Shown here piece by piece: positions 17,593-26,276 of a stretch of 34,181 nt of DNA. A model generated the notes under the pieces. The model did no database searches and was not told the origin of the DNA. It saw only the letters and a list, made by a program, of their open reading frames with translations. Source of the DNA: Alphaproteobacteria bacterium (lineage in GTDB: Bacteria; Pseudomonadota; Alphaproteobacteria; UBA9219). The DNA lies in contig JARLJC010000031.1 of assembly GCA_031291435.1 (NCBI GenBank), positions 1-34,181 on the forward strand. Direction: 5' to 3'. How positions within the stretch are numbered: position 1 is the stretch's first letter; each line of letters begins with the position of its first letter. The position numbers and the translations under genes are program-made.

Positions 17593-18680
17593 CCGGTTCC
17601 GTGGCGGGCGCGGACATTCTTTTCTTTCTTTGCCTTAACGATCGCGGCGGCGCGGAAATCTCGATGCTGCGCCTTGCCGAAGCTTTGCGTGCGCACGGGC
17701 GTGGCGTGACGGTGGCGGCCTATGGCGCGCATCCCGAACTGGCGCGCGAACTCGGCTTCGGCGGCGACATCATCGATCTTGGCGCGCGTCGCACATGGGC
17801 CGCGTTTTTTCCGCTGCGCCGCCTGTTGCGCCGTAAGAATTTCCCTGTCGTTATTTCCGCTTTGACCCACACCAATATTGTCGCCGCTCTCGCCGCGCCG
17901 CCTGCGATGCGCGTGATCGTCACCGAACATGGCATCGATGGCGTCGCGGCCTTGGCGTGCCGTCCGTTATTTGCCGCGCTGGTGCGCTATGCCTATGGAA
18001 GCGCCGCTCTTATCTGCGTCTCACACGCCTTGGCGGAGCAATGGCGCAAGGCCGCGCCGCGTCTCGATATAAACGCGATTTATAATCCGGTGGTGGCCGA
18101 TCAGCCCGCGCCCGTGCCGCCGCCCGCGCATGAATGGCTGAAGAATAAGAATGTCATTCTCGGCATCGGCCGGCTCAAAGAAGAAAAGAATTTCGCCCTG
18201 CTGCTGCGCGCTTTCGCCGCGGTCGCGCAGGGCAGGGATGTGCGCCTGGTCATTCTCGGCGAAGGGCCGCAGCGCGCTCTACTCGAAAATCTCGCGCGCG
18301 AACTCGGCGTCGCCGACCGCGTTTTGTTGCCGGGTTTTGCTGCCGAACCACGCGGCTGGCTTGCCTATGCGGCCTTGCTGGTGTGTCCCTCGAAGCGCGA
18401 AGGTTTCGGCAATGTTCTTGTCGAAGCCTTGGCCGAAGGGGTGCCGGTGGTGTCCGCCGATTGTCCCTATGGCCCCGCCGAAATTCTCGATCACGGGCGC
18501 TATGGCCGCCTTACGCCGGTTGACGATGTCGCCGCCATGGCCCGCGCCATGCGGGCCGCCCTCGACGAAGTGTCAGATGCGGCGGGTTTGCGCCTGCGTG
18601 CCGCCGCCTTTGGCGTTTCGCGTTGCCTTGAGGCCTATCTTGCGGTTATGGATAGTCCTTCCCGCGCGAGGCGTTCTTAA
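17589..18680 (+). CDS. Glycosyltransferase family 4 (GT-B fold)
   Basis: A 363-residue GT4 enzyme. The N-terminal domain has ILFFLCLNDRGGAEISMLRLAEAL, a donor/acceptor loop typical of GT4. The C-terminal domain has ILGIGRLKEEKNFALLLRAF, VILGEGPQR and the EX7E motif with Glu271 and Glu279 (KREGFGNVLVEAL), followed by GVPVVSADCPYGPAEIL. The last part resembles the N-acetylhexosamine- and galactosamine-transferring GT4 subgroup, but the substrate cannot be fixed. A GTG start gives a 4-base GTGA overlap with the copolymerase stop, and the TAA overlaps the next ATG by one base. It is the third gene of the export operon. Confidence 0.92.
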   Translation: MTGSVAGADILFFLCLNDRGGAEISMLRLAEALRAHGRGVTVAAYGAHPELARELGFGGDIIDLGARRTWAAFFPLRRLLRRKNFPVVISALTHTNIVAALAAPPAMRVIVTEHGIDGVAALACRPLFAALVRYAYGSAALICVSHALAEQWRKAAPRLDINAIYNPVVADQPAPVPPPAHEWLKNKNVILGIGRLKEEKNFALLLRAFAAVAQGRDVRLVILGEGPQRALLENLARELGVADRVLLPGFAAEPRGWLAYAALLVCPSKREGFGNVLVEALAEGVPVVSADCPYGPAEILDHGRYGRLTPVDDVAAMARAMRAALDEVSDAAGLRLRAAAFGVSRCLEAYLAVMDSPSRARRS

Positions 18681-19600
18681 TGGCCGTTGATTATTGTACC
18701 TCTTCTCCGCTGACGCGTTTCCGCCGCTGGCTGCGCAGCGTCCTTTTTTACGAACATTGGGTCGTAGGCTTTGTCGATCAGCCGATCGCGGCCTCGCTGG
18801 CATGGCAAGAAGCCCCGCCGGTGCAATGGCTGACGCCCTTCGACCGCAGCTGCTATTTCGCCGACCCGTTTCCGTGGCCAGGCCGCCCCGATATTGTGTT
18901 GTGCGAGGTATACGACATCGGCCGCCAGCAGGGCCGCATCGTCGCGCTGCAAGTGGGCGCGGGCCGCGTCGTCGGCATCGACCCCGTCGATTTTCCTCTC
19001 GCCGGTCATTTGTCCTTTCCGTTCACCTTCGCGCATGAAGGCGAGGTTTTCGCGATGCCGGAATCCTGCGCCGCCTCGCGCCTCGACATTTTCCGTTGGC
19101 AGGACGGTAAATGGCGGCATCACGCCACAGTATTCGACAACAAGCCGGTGGCCGACTCGGTTCTGTTCCGCAAGGATGGGCTGTTCTGGATTTTCTATAC
19201 CGACGTGACTCACGATCCGCACGACAATGTCAATCTGGTCTATGCGGAATCGCTGACCGGGCCGTGGAAGCCGCATCCTGCCAATCCGGTGCAGATTGGG
19301 CGCGACCGCTGCCGCGGCGCCGGAAACATTTTCGAAGCCGAAGGCAAGCTCTACCGCCCGGCGCAGGATTGCTCGGAAGTGTACGGCGGCGCGCTGCGCA
19401 TCATGGAAATCACCACCTGCACGGTGGATTCCTACGAAGAAAAAGAAGTCACTTATATGAAGCCGACCTCGCGCCGTTATCCCGACGGTTTTCACACAGT
19501 CACGGCATGGGGCGACAAATGCCTGGTCGACGGCATGCGCCTGACTTTTGCTCCGTCTCTTCTGTGGAGCAAAATCAAAAAGCGGCTTCACATATTCTGA
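18680..19600 (+). CDS. GINT1_N-like (glucosamine inositolphosphorylceramide transferase N-terminal) beta-propeller protein
   Basis: A 306-residue soluble protein whose motifs match the domain at the N-terminus of plant glucosamine inositolphosphorylceramide transferase and in many bacterial envelope clusters. Visible motifs are CYFADPFPWPG, CEVYDIGRQQGRIVAL, HLSFPFTFAHEGEVFAMPES, ADSVLFRKDGLFWIFYTD, YAESLTGPWKPHPANPV and KLYRPAQDCSEVYGGAL. The repeated short beta blades suggest a five-bladed propeller like those of GH43/GH32 enzymes. Activity is unknown: it could be a sugar-binding partner, an unusual transferase or a hydrolase. It overlaps the GT4 gene by one base, and its 3' end overlaps the convergent CpsD-like gene by 13 bases. 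Confidence 0.78.
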   Translation: MAVDYCTSSPLTRFRRWLRSVLFYEHWVVGFVDQPIAASLAWQEAPPVQWLTPFDRSCYFADPFPWPGRPDIVLCEVYDIGRQQGRIVALQVGAGRVVGIDPVDFPLAGHLSFPFTFAHEGEVFAMPESCAASRLDIFRWQDGKWRHHATVFDNKPVADSVLFRKDGLFWIFYTDVTHDPHDNVNLVYAESLTGPWKPHPANPVQIGRDRCRGAGNIFEAEGKLYRPAQDCSEVYGGALRIMEITTCTVDSYEEKEVTYMKPTSRRYPDGFHTVTAWGDKCLVDGMRLTFAPSLLWSKIKKRLHIF

Positions 19601-20223
19601 TAAACTTTGGCGGGGATGTAATAACGGCGCTTGTTCATCACAACGCCCGCGATTTTCGCGCCGCCCTGCGTCAGCGTGTCGCGCAAATTCTCGACCACGG
19701 GCTGGCGGGTTTTTTCGGCTTCGACCACCAGAACGGTGGCGTCGGCGCGCACGGCAAGGCCAATGCCGTCGGCGGATTCTTTCAAAGACGGCGCATCGAT
19801 CACCACCGCGCCGAAAGATTCATGCAGATTTTTCCAGAACGCGTCGTCATTGAGCAGTTTGGTCGCGGCGCTGCGCCCGCGTCCGGGCGACGACCAGCGC
19901 CCCAGCAGAACATGCGTGCCGATAGGATAGAGCGCATCGGCGAGGGGGCGACCCGCTGTCATAATATCGGCAATCGTTACCGTGGGGTCGGCCTGATGCG
20001 ACGCGAAATAATCTTCTTCGAGATTGCCCGCGTCGATCAGAAGGATTTTATGTTCGACCGTATCGGACAGAGCAAGGGCATAGTCGCGCGCCACGGTCGA
20101 AGTGCCCTCGCCGGGCCGGGCCGAGATAAAAGTGATGATTCGCGTGGCTGACGGGTCCATGGCCATATCGAGGCGCTGAACCAGATTGCTGATGCCGTCG
20201 TCTTTGTCGGGGCTTCGTGTCAT
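19588..20223 (-). CDS. CpsD/BY-kinase-like P-loop protein with altered Walker A
   Basis: A 211-residue soluble protein related to the cytoplasmic kinase half of Wzc/CpsD and to ParA/MinD ATPases. The order is ITFISARPGEGTST (residues 30-43), HKILLIDAG (59-66), FGAVVIDAPS (137-146) and a C-terminal AGVVMNKRRYYIPAKVY. The Walker A lysine expected in PGEGKST is Thr41, and the Walker A' region reads DAGNLE rather than DADLR. A true tyrosine cluster is absent, with only three tyrosines near the C-terminus. This argues against standard tyrosine autophosphorylation; the protein may bind nucleotide weakly or act as a regulator of the copolymerase (inference). It is convergent with the export operon and divergent from waaA. 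Confidence 0.78.
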   Translation of the reverse strand: MTRSPDKDDGISNLVQRLDMAMDPSATRIITFISARPGEGTSTVARDYALALSDTVEHKILLIDAGNLEEDYFASHQADPTVTIADIMTAGRPLADALYPIGTHVLLGRWSSPGRGRSAATKLLNDDAFWKNLHESFGAVVIDAPSLKESADGIGLAVRADATVLVVEAEKTRQPVVENLRDTLTQGGAKIAGVVMNKRRYYIPAKVYQNM

Positions 20224-20310
20224 GGCGTGCGATGGTGCTGTATTTCAGGTTTGAGTCCGGATAATAATGCCGATAATGTTGACAAATAGTGAACAGGTTT
20301 GGTCTTTGTA

Positions 20311-21573
20311 ATGTTATCAATCCTTTACCGTGTGCTCACCGATCTCGGCGCGCCTTTTATCCGGCTGTATCTATGGCGGCGGCTGGCGATCGGGCGCGAG
20401 GATGCGGCGCGCTTCACCGAAAGGCTGGGGCAACCGGGCCGCGAACGTCCCGAAGGCCGTCTGGTCTGGTGCCATGCCGCCAGCGTCGGCGAGTCGGTAT
20501 CGCTGCTCTTTCTCATCGAGAAAATGCATGACACCTATCCCGATCTGTCTTTTCTCGTCACCACCGGCACCGTCACCGCCGCGCGGCTGATGCAAACGCG
20601 CCTGCCGCCCTATGCCTTTCATCAATATGTGCCGGTCGACCGGGCCGCCTATGCCAAACGCTTTCTCGATTACTGGGATCCTGCGCTGGTTCTGTGGGTC
20701 GAATCCGAACTCTGGCCCAATCTTCTGGCCGGGCTGCGCGAACGCGATATTCCCGCCATTCTTCTCAACGCCCGCATGTCGGAAAAATCTTTCCGCAACT
20801 GGCGGCGCGTCAAAGGCTGGGTGCAGGAAATTCTTTCGACCTTCGTTCTGTGCCTGCCGCAGACCGAGGAAGACCGTTCGCGTCTCGTCGCGCTGGGCGC
20901 AAAGCCGGTCAAATATCTCGGCAATCTGAAATATGCGGCGATGCCCTTGCCGCATGACGAAGCCGCCTTGCAGAAACTGCGCGACGAAATCGGCGCGCGC
21001 CCCCTATGGGTAATGGCCTCGACCCATCGCGGCGAAGAAGATATGGCGGTGACGGCGCATAAAGGCCTGGCCGCGACGCGCCCCGATATCCTCACCGTGA
21101 TCGTGCCGCGCCATGCCTCGCGCGGCGATGAAATCACGGCTTTGCTGACCAATGCCGGACTTCGCGTCGCGCGACGCTCGAAAACCGAAGCGATTGCGCC
21201 TGAGACGCAGGTCTATCTCGCCGACACCATGGGCGAACTCGGCCTGTTCTACCGCCTGTGCCCCATCGTCGTGATGGGCGGCTCCTTCGTCCGTATCGGC
21301 GGGCACAACCCTATCGAACCGGCGCAACTGGGCGCCGCCATTCTGGTCGGCCCCTTTATGTTCAACTTCACCGAAATTGCCCGCGAATTTCTCGCCGAAG
21401 GTGCCGCCCTTCAATTGCAGCATGCCAACGAGATCGCCTTCGCGGTCGAACGGCTGATCGCCCAGCCCAATGACGCCGCCAAACTCAGCCAGTCCGCGCA
21501 TATGATCGCCGACCAGAAACGCCATATCCTCGATCAGATCATCGTCGAGATGGAACCCTGGTTACGCCAATGA
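20311..21573 (+). CDS. waaA: 3-deoxy-D-manno-octulosonic acid (Kdo) transferase
   Basis: This enzyme (KdtA) adds Kdo to the lipid A precursor at the inner membrane, using CMP-Kdo. The 420 residues begin with a membrane-anchoring segment (MLSILYRVLTDLGAPFIRLYLWRR). Then comes WCHAASVGES with the catalytic-base Glu61, then LVTTGTVTAARLM, LWVESELWPNLL and NARMSEKSFRNW. The donor domain has ASTHRGEE, VPRHASRG and the conserved GGSFVRIGGHNPIEPA. The ATG at 20311 was chosen over an in-frame TTG at 20299, which would sit right next to the only AGG. A perfect TTGACA at 20279-20284 lies upstream but lacks a good -10 at standard spacing. It overlaps lpxK by 4 bases. Confidence 0.96.
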   Translation: MLSILYRVLTDLGAPFIRLYLWRRLAIGREDAARFTERLGQPGRERPEGRLVWCHAASVGESVSLLFLIEKMHDTYPDLSFLVTTGTVTAARLMQTRLPPYAFHQYVPVDRAAYAKRFLDYWDPALVLWVESELWPNLLAGLRERDIPAILLNARMSEKSFRNWRRVKGWVQEILSTFVLCLPQTEEDRSRLVALGAKPVKYLGNLKYAAMPLPHDEAALQKLRDEIGARPLWVMASTHRGEEDMAVTAHKGLAATRPDILTVIVPRHASRGDEITALLTNAGLRVARRSKTEAIAPETQVYLADTMGELGLFYRLCPIVVMGGSFVRIGGHNPIEPAQLGAAILVGPFMFNFTEIAREFLAEGAALQLQHANEIAFAVERLIAQPNDAAKLSQSAHMIADQKRHILDQIIVEMEPWLRQ

Positions 21574-22556
21574 AAGCCCCGGCCTTCTGGTATCCGCGTG
21601 AAGGCGAAGATACCTCGCCGCTGATCCCCAACCTGTTGTCGTTCCTGTCGCCGGCATGGCGGGCGGGGGCCTTCCTGCGCCGCGCGGTGGCGCGGCCTTA
21701 TCGCGCCAAAGTTCCTCTTATATGTATAGGCAACGCGGTGGCTGGCGGAGCGGGCAAAACACCGACCGCGCTTGCCGTCGCTCGCATCCTGCAAAAAGCC
21801 GGACATAAACCCGCTTTCATCACGCGCGGCTATGGGGGCAGGGGGAACGTCACCCTTGTCGATCCCGCGCAGCACAGCGCCGCGGATGTCGGCGACGAAG
21901 CCCTGCTGCTGGCGGCGGTAGCGCCGACATGGGCGGGGTACTCCCGCGCCGCAGCCGCGCGGCAGGCGGAAAAATTCGCCAGCGTTATTCTTATGGATGA
22001 CGGTTTCCAGAATCCGCATATCGCGCCGACAGCCTCGCTGCTGGTATTCGACGGCCCCAGCGGCATCGGCAACGGCCTCGTGATTCCGGCGGGGCCCTTG
22101 CGCGAGCCTTTCGCCGAAGCCGTCGCCCGCGCCGATTTTCTGGTGATTATCGGCGAGGACAAACACAAACTCGCCGCGCGCGCGGGCAAACCCGCGCTGC
22201 ATGCGCATATACACCCCAATCCGTTGCCGCCGGGTTTCCCGCGCGAAGGCAAATTCGTGGCCTTCGCGGGTATCGCGCGTCCGGAAAAATTTTACGCCAC
22301 CATCCGCGAACTCGGCCTCGATCTCGCGGGCGTCGCCGATTTCCCCGATCATCATCCTTACACCGCTGCCGATCTCGATTACCTGCAGCTCCGCGCTGAA
22401 GAGCAGGGCGCGCGCCTGCTCACCACCGAAAAAGATGCGATGCGCCTACCGCCGGATTTCCTCGCCGACATTCTTACGTTGCCGGTGACGCTCGTGTTCG
22501 ACGAAGCCGATGCCGAATCGCGGCTTGTGAATTTATGTCGCAGTCCGTCTTTTTGA
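21570..22556 (+). CDS. lpxK: Tetraacyldisaccharide 4'-kinase
   Basis: It phosphorylates the 4' position of the lipid A disaccharide at the cytoplasmic face of the inner membrane, using ATP. The 328 residues have the usual N-terminus with APAFWYPREGEDTSPL, a membrane-associating helix and an LpxK-type P-loop (ICIGNAVAGGAGKTPTA, roughly residues 50-66). Then come ITRGYGGRG, VGDEALLLA, VILMDDGFQNP and VIPAGPLREPFAEAVARAD. The C-terminal half contains FAGIARPEKFYATIRELG, DHHPYTAADL and TTEKDAMRLP, the expected substrate-side motifs. Its ATG overlaps the waaA stop, so both Lipid A-Kdo steps are made together. Length is normal for the family. Confidence 0.96.
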   Translation: MKAPAFWYPREGEDTSPLIPNLLSFLSPAWRAGAFLRRAVARPYRAKVPLICIGNAVAGGAGKTPTALAVARILQKAGHKPAFITRGYGGRGNVTLVDPAQHSAADVGDEALLLAAVAPTWAGYSRAAAARQAEKFASVILMDDGFQNPHIAPTASLLVFDGPSGIGNGLVIPAGPLREPFAEAVARADFLVIIGEDKHKLAARAGKPALHAHIHPNPLPPGFPREGKFVAFAGIARPEKFYATIRELGLDLAGVADFPDHHPYTAADLDYLQLRAEEQGARLLTTEKDAMRLPPDFLADILTLPVTLVFDEADAESRLVNLCRSPSF

Positions 22557-22665
22557 GCGCGCATGGCCGGGGATAAAGGCCCTTTATGCTCATATCCTCT
22601 TGTGCTTTGGCGGGACGGGCCCTAGAACTGTAACTTGCTGATTCCCGATAGGTCGCGCCCCGCAC

Positions 22666-25600
22666 ATGTCTCTGCGTAAACTTTCCCCAGCTTTAGCCGC
22701 CGCGTTTTTGGCCTTCATTTTGTGCGCCGCGACCCAGGCGGATATTCCCGCCGCTCCCGATGCGCGCCTTGTGCCCGCCGTCCAGACCTATGCCGAGCAG
22801 GCGGTGCCGGTAGCGCCCCCGCCCGCGCAGTCTTATTATAATTCGCCATTGGCCGCCGGGACGCTGACGCTTCAGGACGTGCTCGAAGCCCATAAACCGG
22901 CCGAACCCGCGATGCTGCCGGTGATCGGCGCGCCCACCCCCTCGGCGACCACGACCGCGCCCATTCTCACGCCGCAGACGCAGGCCAGTTCGACCAGCCT
23001 GATGATGTCGCAGGGCATGAAGGACGTATTACAGAAGGTAGATAACGGCGCCGCACCGGTTCAGGTCGGCCCCGTGGTCGGGACGCAGGCTTTGCATGCG
23101 CCCACGCCGCTAGTTCCGGCGGAAACGTCCGCGCCGGTTGCCGGAATCCAGTATCAGCCCGGACAGGCCCCCAAAAATCTCGGTAATTTGCAGACAGGCA
23201 CGCCCGCTAGTTCCGCCGCGCCTGTCGCCGCCGGTTCGTCGGTTCCCGCTGCCACCGGTTCCTCGACTCCCGCCGCGCCGCCCGCGCTTGCCGGCGGCAA
23301 TTGCGACGAAAAAGTTCAGAAATGGGAAAAGACCTGCGGCGACGCCGGTTACCCCGCTAATTATCTCGGCCAGATCGTCGGCGAAACCCATACCGGCTGC
23401 GCCGACGGCGCTTTGCACGATATCTGGGTCAGCAACAGCTGCGTGCCGCCCGAAAACGCGACGGCGGACAGCCCCAAGGTCGATGCCGTCTGCGGCCCCG
23501 CTTCCAACAATGAATTCGATGCCACCCCCGCCGCCAATCTCTGCGCGCAGGGTATGGCCAGCGCCGTCAGCGGCGAAGGCCCGTGGACATGGGCCTGCTC
23601 CGGCGCTAACGGCGGCAACGCCGCCGCCTGCACCGCGCGTAAACGCGAACCGATCAGCAACGGCATCTGCGGCGGCGCCAACGGCGCGGCCACCGATACC
23701 GCACCCATCGACGATCTTTGCACCTCGGGCGCGCCGTCGGAAATCAGCGGTTCGGGCCCCTGGACATGGCAATGCAAGGGCCGCGGCAACGGCAGCAGCG
23801 AAAGCTGCATCGCGCCGCGCACCGCCGCCGCGATGGCGGCTGGCGCTGCCGCTGCGGTCGTGGCCGCCAATCCTGCACCTGCCGAAAGCAAACCTGTCGC
23901 CAGCAAGCCGGCTGTGGCCGAAAAAGCCGCCGTCGCGGCGACGCAAGCGCCTGCCGCTGCCCCTACCGAAAAGGGCGAATTGTGCGGCGAAGCGGCGGAA
24001 ACGCTGGCCTATCAGGCCCCCGAAAAAGATTTGTGCCGCGTCGGCAATGCCAGCGCCATCGACGGCGAAGGGCCGTGGACTTGGTCATGTACTGACAATG
24101 ATGGGCGCAGCTCGCATTGCCGTACGCTCTCTCTGACCGAAGGCAAGCCCGCCGCCGAAGAAGCCGCGCCGGTCAAGTCTGCCGCCGAAACCGCCGCAGC
24201 TTTGCCAGAACCCGAAGCCGCGCATGCCAGGGGCGGCCCGCGCGTCGATGCCGTGCCGCCGCCCGCGCCGGTTTCCACCGAACTCACTTGCGGCATCGCC
24301 GCCTCGCAGGGCACTTTGGTGCGCCCCGCCGCCGAACTCTGCGTCAACGGCAAAGCCAGTTCCGTGCGCGGCAGCGGCCCGTGGCGCTGGACCTGCACCA
24401 AGGGCAAACATAAAGTCGCCTGCGAAACGCCGAAGATCGTCGATGGCTCATGCGGCGCCGCCAACGGCACCGCGCTTAAATCCGCGCCTTTCGCCGGGTT
24501 GTGCTCGGCGGGAACGCCGACCGGCATCGAAGGCAACGGGCCCTGGACATGGAGCTGCGCCGGTACCGGCGGCGGCGTGAATGTCAGCTGCGCCGCCTCG
24601 CGTCAGGGCCGCGTCGACGGCACCTGCGGCTCCTCCGCCAATACCGTGCGCGAAAACGCACCGAGCGAAGGTCTGTGCTCGACCGGCACCGCCAGCGACG
24701 TCAACGGCGCCGGCCCCTGGACATGGTCATGCTCGGGTGCGGCGGGCGGCGGCGTCAGTTCCTGCGCGGCTACCAAAGTCGCCGCCACCGAACCGCCCGG
24801 CCCCAAAGTCGGCGGCCTTTGCGGCACCGCTAACGGCCTGATGGCAACCTCAGCACCTACCGAAGGCCTGTGCGCCAACGGCACCGTCACCCCCGTGGTC
24901 GGCGACGGCCCGTGGAACTGGAGCTGCCTCGGCGAAAATGGCGGTATGACCGTCAGCTGCACCGCGCCCATGCAGCCGCCTGCACCCATCGACGGCATCT
25001 GCGGTCAGGCCAGCGGCATCGAAACTCTGGTCAAACCCGAAGGTGGTCTCTGTGCCTCGGGCATCACCGGCACCGTCAGCGGGCGCGGCCCGTGGACATG
25101 GACTTGCTCCGGCGTCAATGGCGGCAGCCCTGTTTCCTGCGTCGCCCCCGTGGCGGGCCGCAGCAGCGCCACACCTTCGGTGACGACCGCCGGCTCGCCG
25201 CTCGACTCGACTGCCAACGACGCCAACGCCAAACCGATCACGCCGAAACATAACGGTCTGGTGACGCCGCATCTGCCCGCGCCAAAGGCCGCACCGGCCT
25301 ATGACGATCTGGCCTCACCTCCGGCGGCTTCGTCGCAAACGCTCGAAACGCCGAAACTCGCGGGCAAGGTAGCGGAATCCGATACCTCGACGCTCGAAGA
25401 TTCCGGCATGGTGTCGCCGCCGCTCGACGATTCCGCGATCAAGGAAACCGAAGGCGAACATGCCGCGCATATCGCGGGCAATCACCTGACGCTCGATCCG
25501 ACCATCTCGACGGTTCTGTTCACGCGCGGTTCGGGCAATATCGACGAAACGGTTCTCACCACGCTCGACAAGCTTTCCTCGGTGCTGACCTCGAATCCCG

Positions 25601-25806
25601 ATGTCCGCATCACCCTGCTTGCCTATGCCGACAATGCCGGGTCGAGCCCGCGCGACGCCCGCCGCCTCAGCCTGACAAGGGCGCTGGCGGTACGCGATTA
25701 CCTTGCCGCGCATGGGGTGGCGACCAGCCGCGTCGATGTCCGCGCCGAGGGGGCGAATACGACCTCCGGCTATATCGACCGGGTCGATGTGAAGGTTAAC
25801 GATTAG
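22666..25806 (+). CDS. Large exported protein with eight four-cysteine GPWxW modules and OmpA-like C-terminus
   Basis: A 1046-residue protein with a signal peptide (about residues 1-25, ending ATQA). An Ala/Pro/Thr-rich region to about 210 follows. A four-Cys segment (Cys213 to Cys259) precedes eight modules of about 47 residues between residues 276 and 825. After an Ala/Pro/Ser/Thr linker comes an OmpA-like peptidoglycan-binding domain at about 943-1046 (VRITLLAYADNAGSSPRDARRLSLTRA, VRDYLAAHGV). Each module follows C-G-x15-C, then G-x-GPWxW-x-C, then a GG-rich loop and a final Cys. Paired disulfides in the periplasm or at the surface are likely. The OmpA domain would tether it to the cell wall. 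I recognise no named family for the modules, though similar GPWxWxC repeats occur in other bacterial surface proteins. Role unknown: adhesion, wall integrity or carbohydrate binding are possible. Confidence 0.85.
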   Translation: MSLRKLSPALAAAFLAFILCAATQADIPAAPDARLVPAVQTYAEQAVPVAPPPAQSYYNSPLAAGTLTLQDVLEAHKPAEPAMLPVIGAPTPSATTTAPILTPQTQASSTSLMMSQGMKDVLQKVDNGAAPVQVGPVVGTQALHAPTPLVPAETSAPVAGIQYQPGQAPKNLGNLQTGTPASSAAPVAAGSSVPAATGSSTPAAPPALAGGNCDEKVQKWEKTCGDAGYPANYLGQIVGETHTGCADGALHDIWVSNSCVPPENATADSPKVDAVCGPASNNEFDATPAANLCAQGMASAVSGEGPWTWACSGANGGNAAACTARKREPISNGICGGANGAATDTAPIDDLCTSGAPSEISGSGPWTWQCKGRGNGSSESCIAPRTAAAMAAGAAAAVVAANPAPAESKPVASKPAVAEKAAVAATQAPAAAPTEKGELCGEAAETLAYQAPEKDLCRVGNASAIDGEGPWTWSCTDNDGRSSHCRTLSLTEGKPAAEEAAPVKSAAETAAALPEPEAAHARGGPRVDAVPPPAPVSTELTCGIAASQGTLVRPAAELCVNGKASSVRGSGPWRWTCTKGKHKVACETPKIVDGSCGAANGTALKSAPFAGLCSAGTPTGIEGNGPWTWSCAGTGGGVNVSCAASRQGRVDGTCGSSANTVRENAPSEGLCSTGTASDVNGAGPWTWSCSGAAGGGVSSCAATKVAATEPPGPKVGGLCGTANGLMATSAPTEGLCANGTVTPVVGDGPWNWSCLGENGGMTVSCTAPMQPPAPIDGICGQASGIETLVKPEGGLCASGITGTVSGRGPWTWTCSGVNGGSPVSCVAPVAGRSSATPSVTTAGSPLDSTANDANAKPITPKHNGLVTPHLPAPKAAPAYDDLASPPAASSQTLETPKLAGKVAESDTSTLEDSGMVSPPLDDSAIKETEGEHAAHIAGNHLTLDPTISTVLFTRGSGNIDETVLTTLDKLSSVLTSNPDVRITLLAYADNAGSSPRDARRLSLTRALAVRDYLAAHGVATSRVDVRAEGANTTSGYIDRVDVKVND
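23491..25140 (+). repeat. Eight coding repeats (four-Cys GPWxW modules)
   Basis: First-Cys to last-Cys spans are 23491-23631, 23668-23808, 23983-24120, 24289-24423, 24451-24591, 24625-24765, 24820-24960 and 25000-25140. Six are exactly 141 bases (47 codons); the third is 138 and the fourth 135. In the 47-residue copies the cysteine spacing is 17, 18 and 11 residues. Long Ala/Pro-rich linkers follow modules 2 and 3, while modules 4-8 are nearly contiguous. Confidence 0.9.
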
Positions 25807-26034
25807 GGCCAGCCGCGATACACCCGTACCCTTAAAATTGCGGCTTTTCCCCATTCCCCTTGCTTTTTCCTTGTTTCTTGTTTAGTGATGCCGGTGAGTT
25901 GAGGAGGTCCTCGTTCCGCAAGGGATGCTTTGGGACCGCCAGGAAGGCCCGAAACACGTTTTTCGGGGGATTGGCGCTAACTCGGCGCGGGTGTCGTGGT
26001 GATGCCGGCCAATGCTAGACTAAAGGATACGAAT
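25807..26034 (+). promoter_or_regulatory. Structured leader region of the cold-shock gene
   Basis: The 228 bases between the OmpA-like gene and the cold-shock start hold no open frame of note. A T/C-rich stretch (about 25846-25883) is followed by a likely transcribed leader with short hairpins. One is a perfect 7-bp stem, CCCGAAA (25948-25954) with TTTCGGG (25961-25967). A clean Shine-Dalgarno AAGGA lies at 26023-26027. Long leaders before csp genes commonly act as temperature-sensitive mRNA elements (known for E. coli cspA); the same role here is inference. The promoter itself is not clear. Confidence 0.45.
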
Positions 26035-26247
26035 ATGGCGACAGGTACAGTCAAGTGGTTCAACGGCACCAAGGGTTACGGATTCATTCAGCCGGATGCC
26101 GGTGGCGCGGACGTTTTCGTGCACATCAGCGCAGTTGAACGCGCCGGTTTGCGCGATCTGCGCGAAGGCCAGAAGCTCAGCTATGAGCTGGCGACCGAAA
26201 AGGGTAAAACCTCGGCCGCTAACCTCAAGGTTGTCGACGCTGCTTAA
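26035..26247 (+). CDS. Cold-shock domain protein (CspA family)
   Basis: A 70-residue single cold-shock domain with the OB fold that binds single-stranded nucleic acids and acts as an RNA chaperone or antiterminator. It has TGTVKWFNGTKGYGFIQPD (RNP1 within KGYGFI) and DVFVHISAVE (RNP2, VFVHI), and the usual C-terminal TSAANLKVVDA. The ATG at 26035 has AAGGA 7 bases upstream; a longer frame from 25996 has no ribosome site and adds non-conserved residues. It is a monocistronic gene with its own terminator, directly upstream of a DEAD-box helicase, a pairing that suits RNA remodelling in the cold. Confidence 0.95.
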   Translation: MATGTVKWFNGTKGYGFIQPDAGGADVFVHISAVERAGLRDLREGQKLSYELATEKGKTSAANLKVVDAA

Positions 26248-26276
26248 TAAGCGGTTTCGATCACAATGAATGGGCA

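Noticed and set aside
20279..20310. Consensus TTGACA upstream of waaA as a promoter
   Set aside because: No -10 box at 16-18 bases; the site would also place the start of transcription inside or after the start codon region.
22573..22587. Small palindrome ATAAAGG-C-CCTTTAT after lpxK as a terminator
   Set aside because: Stem is AT-rich with a one-base loop and no T tail; at most a weak operator-like site.
23110..23946. Antisense frame over the GPWxW repeat protein
   Set aside because: Gly/Arg-rich shadow of the repeats; no ribosome site or family.
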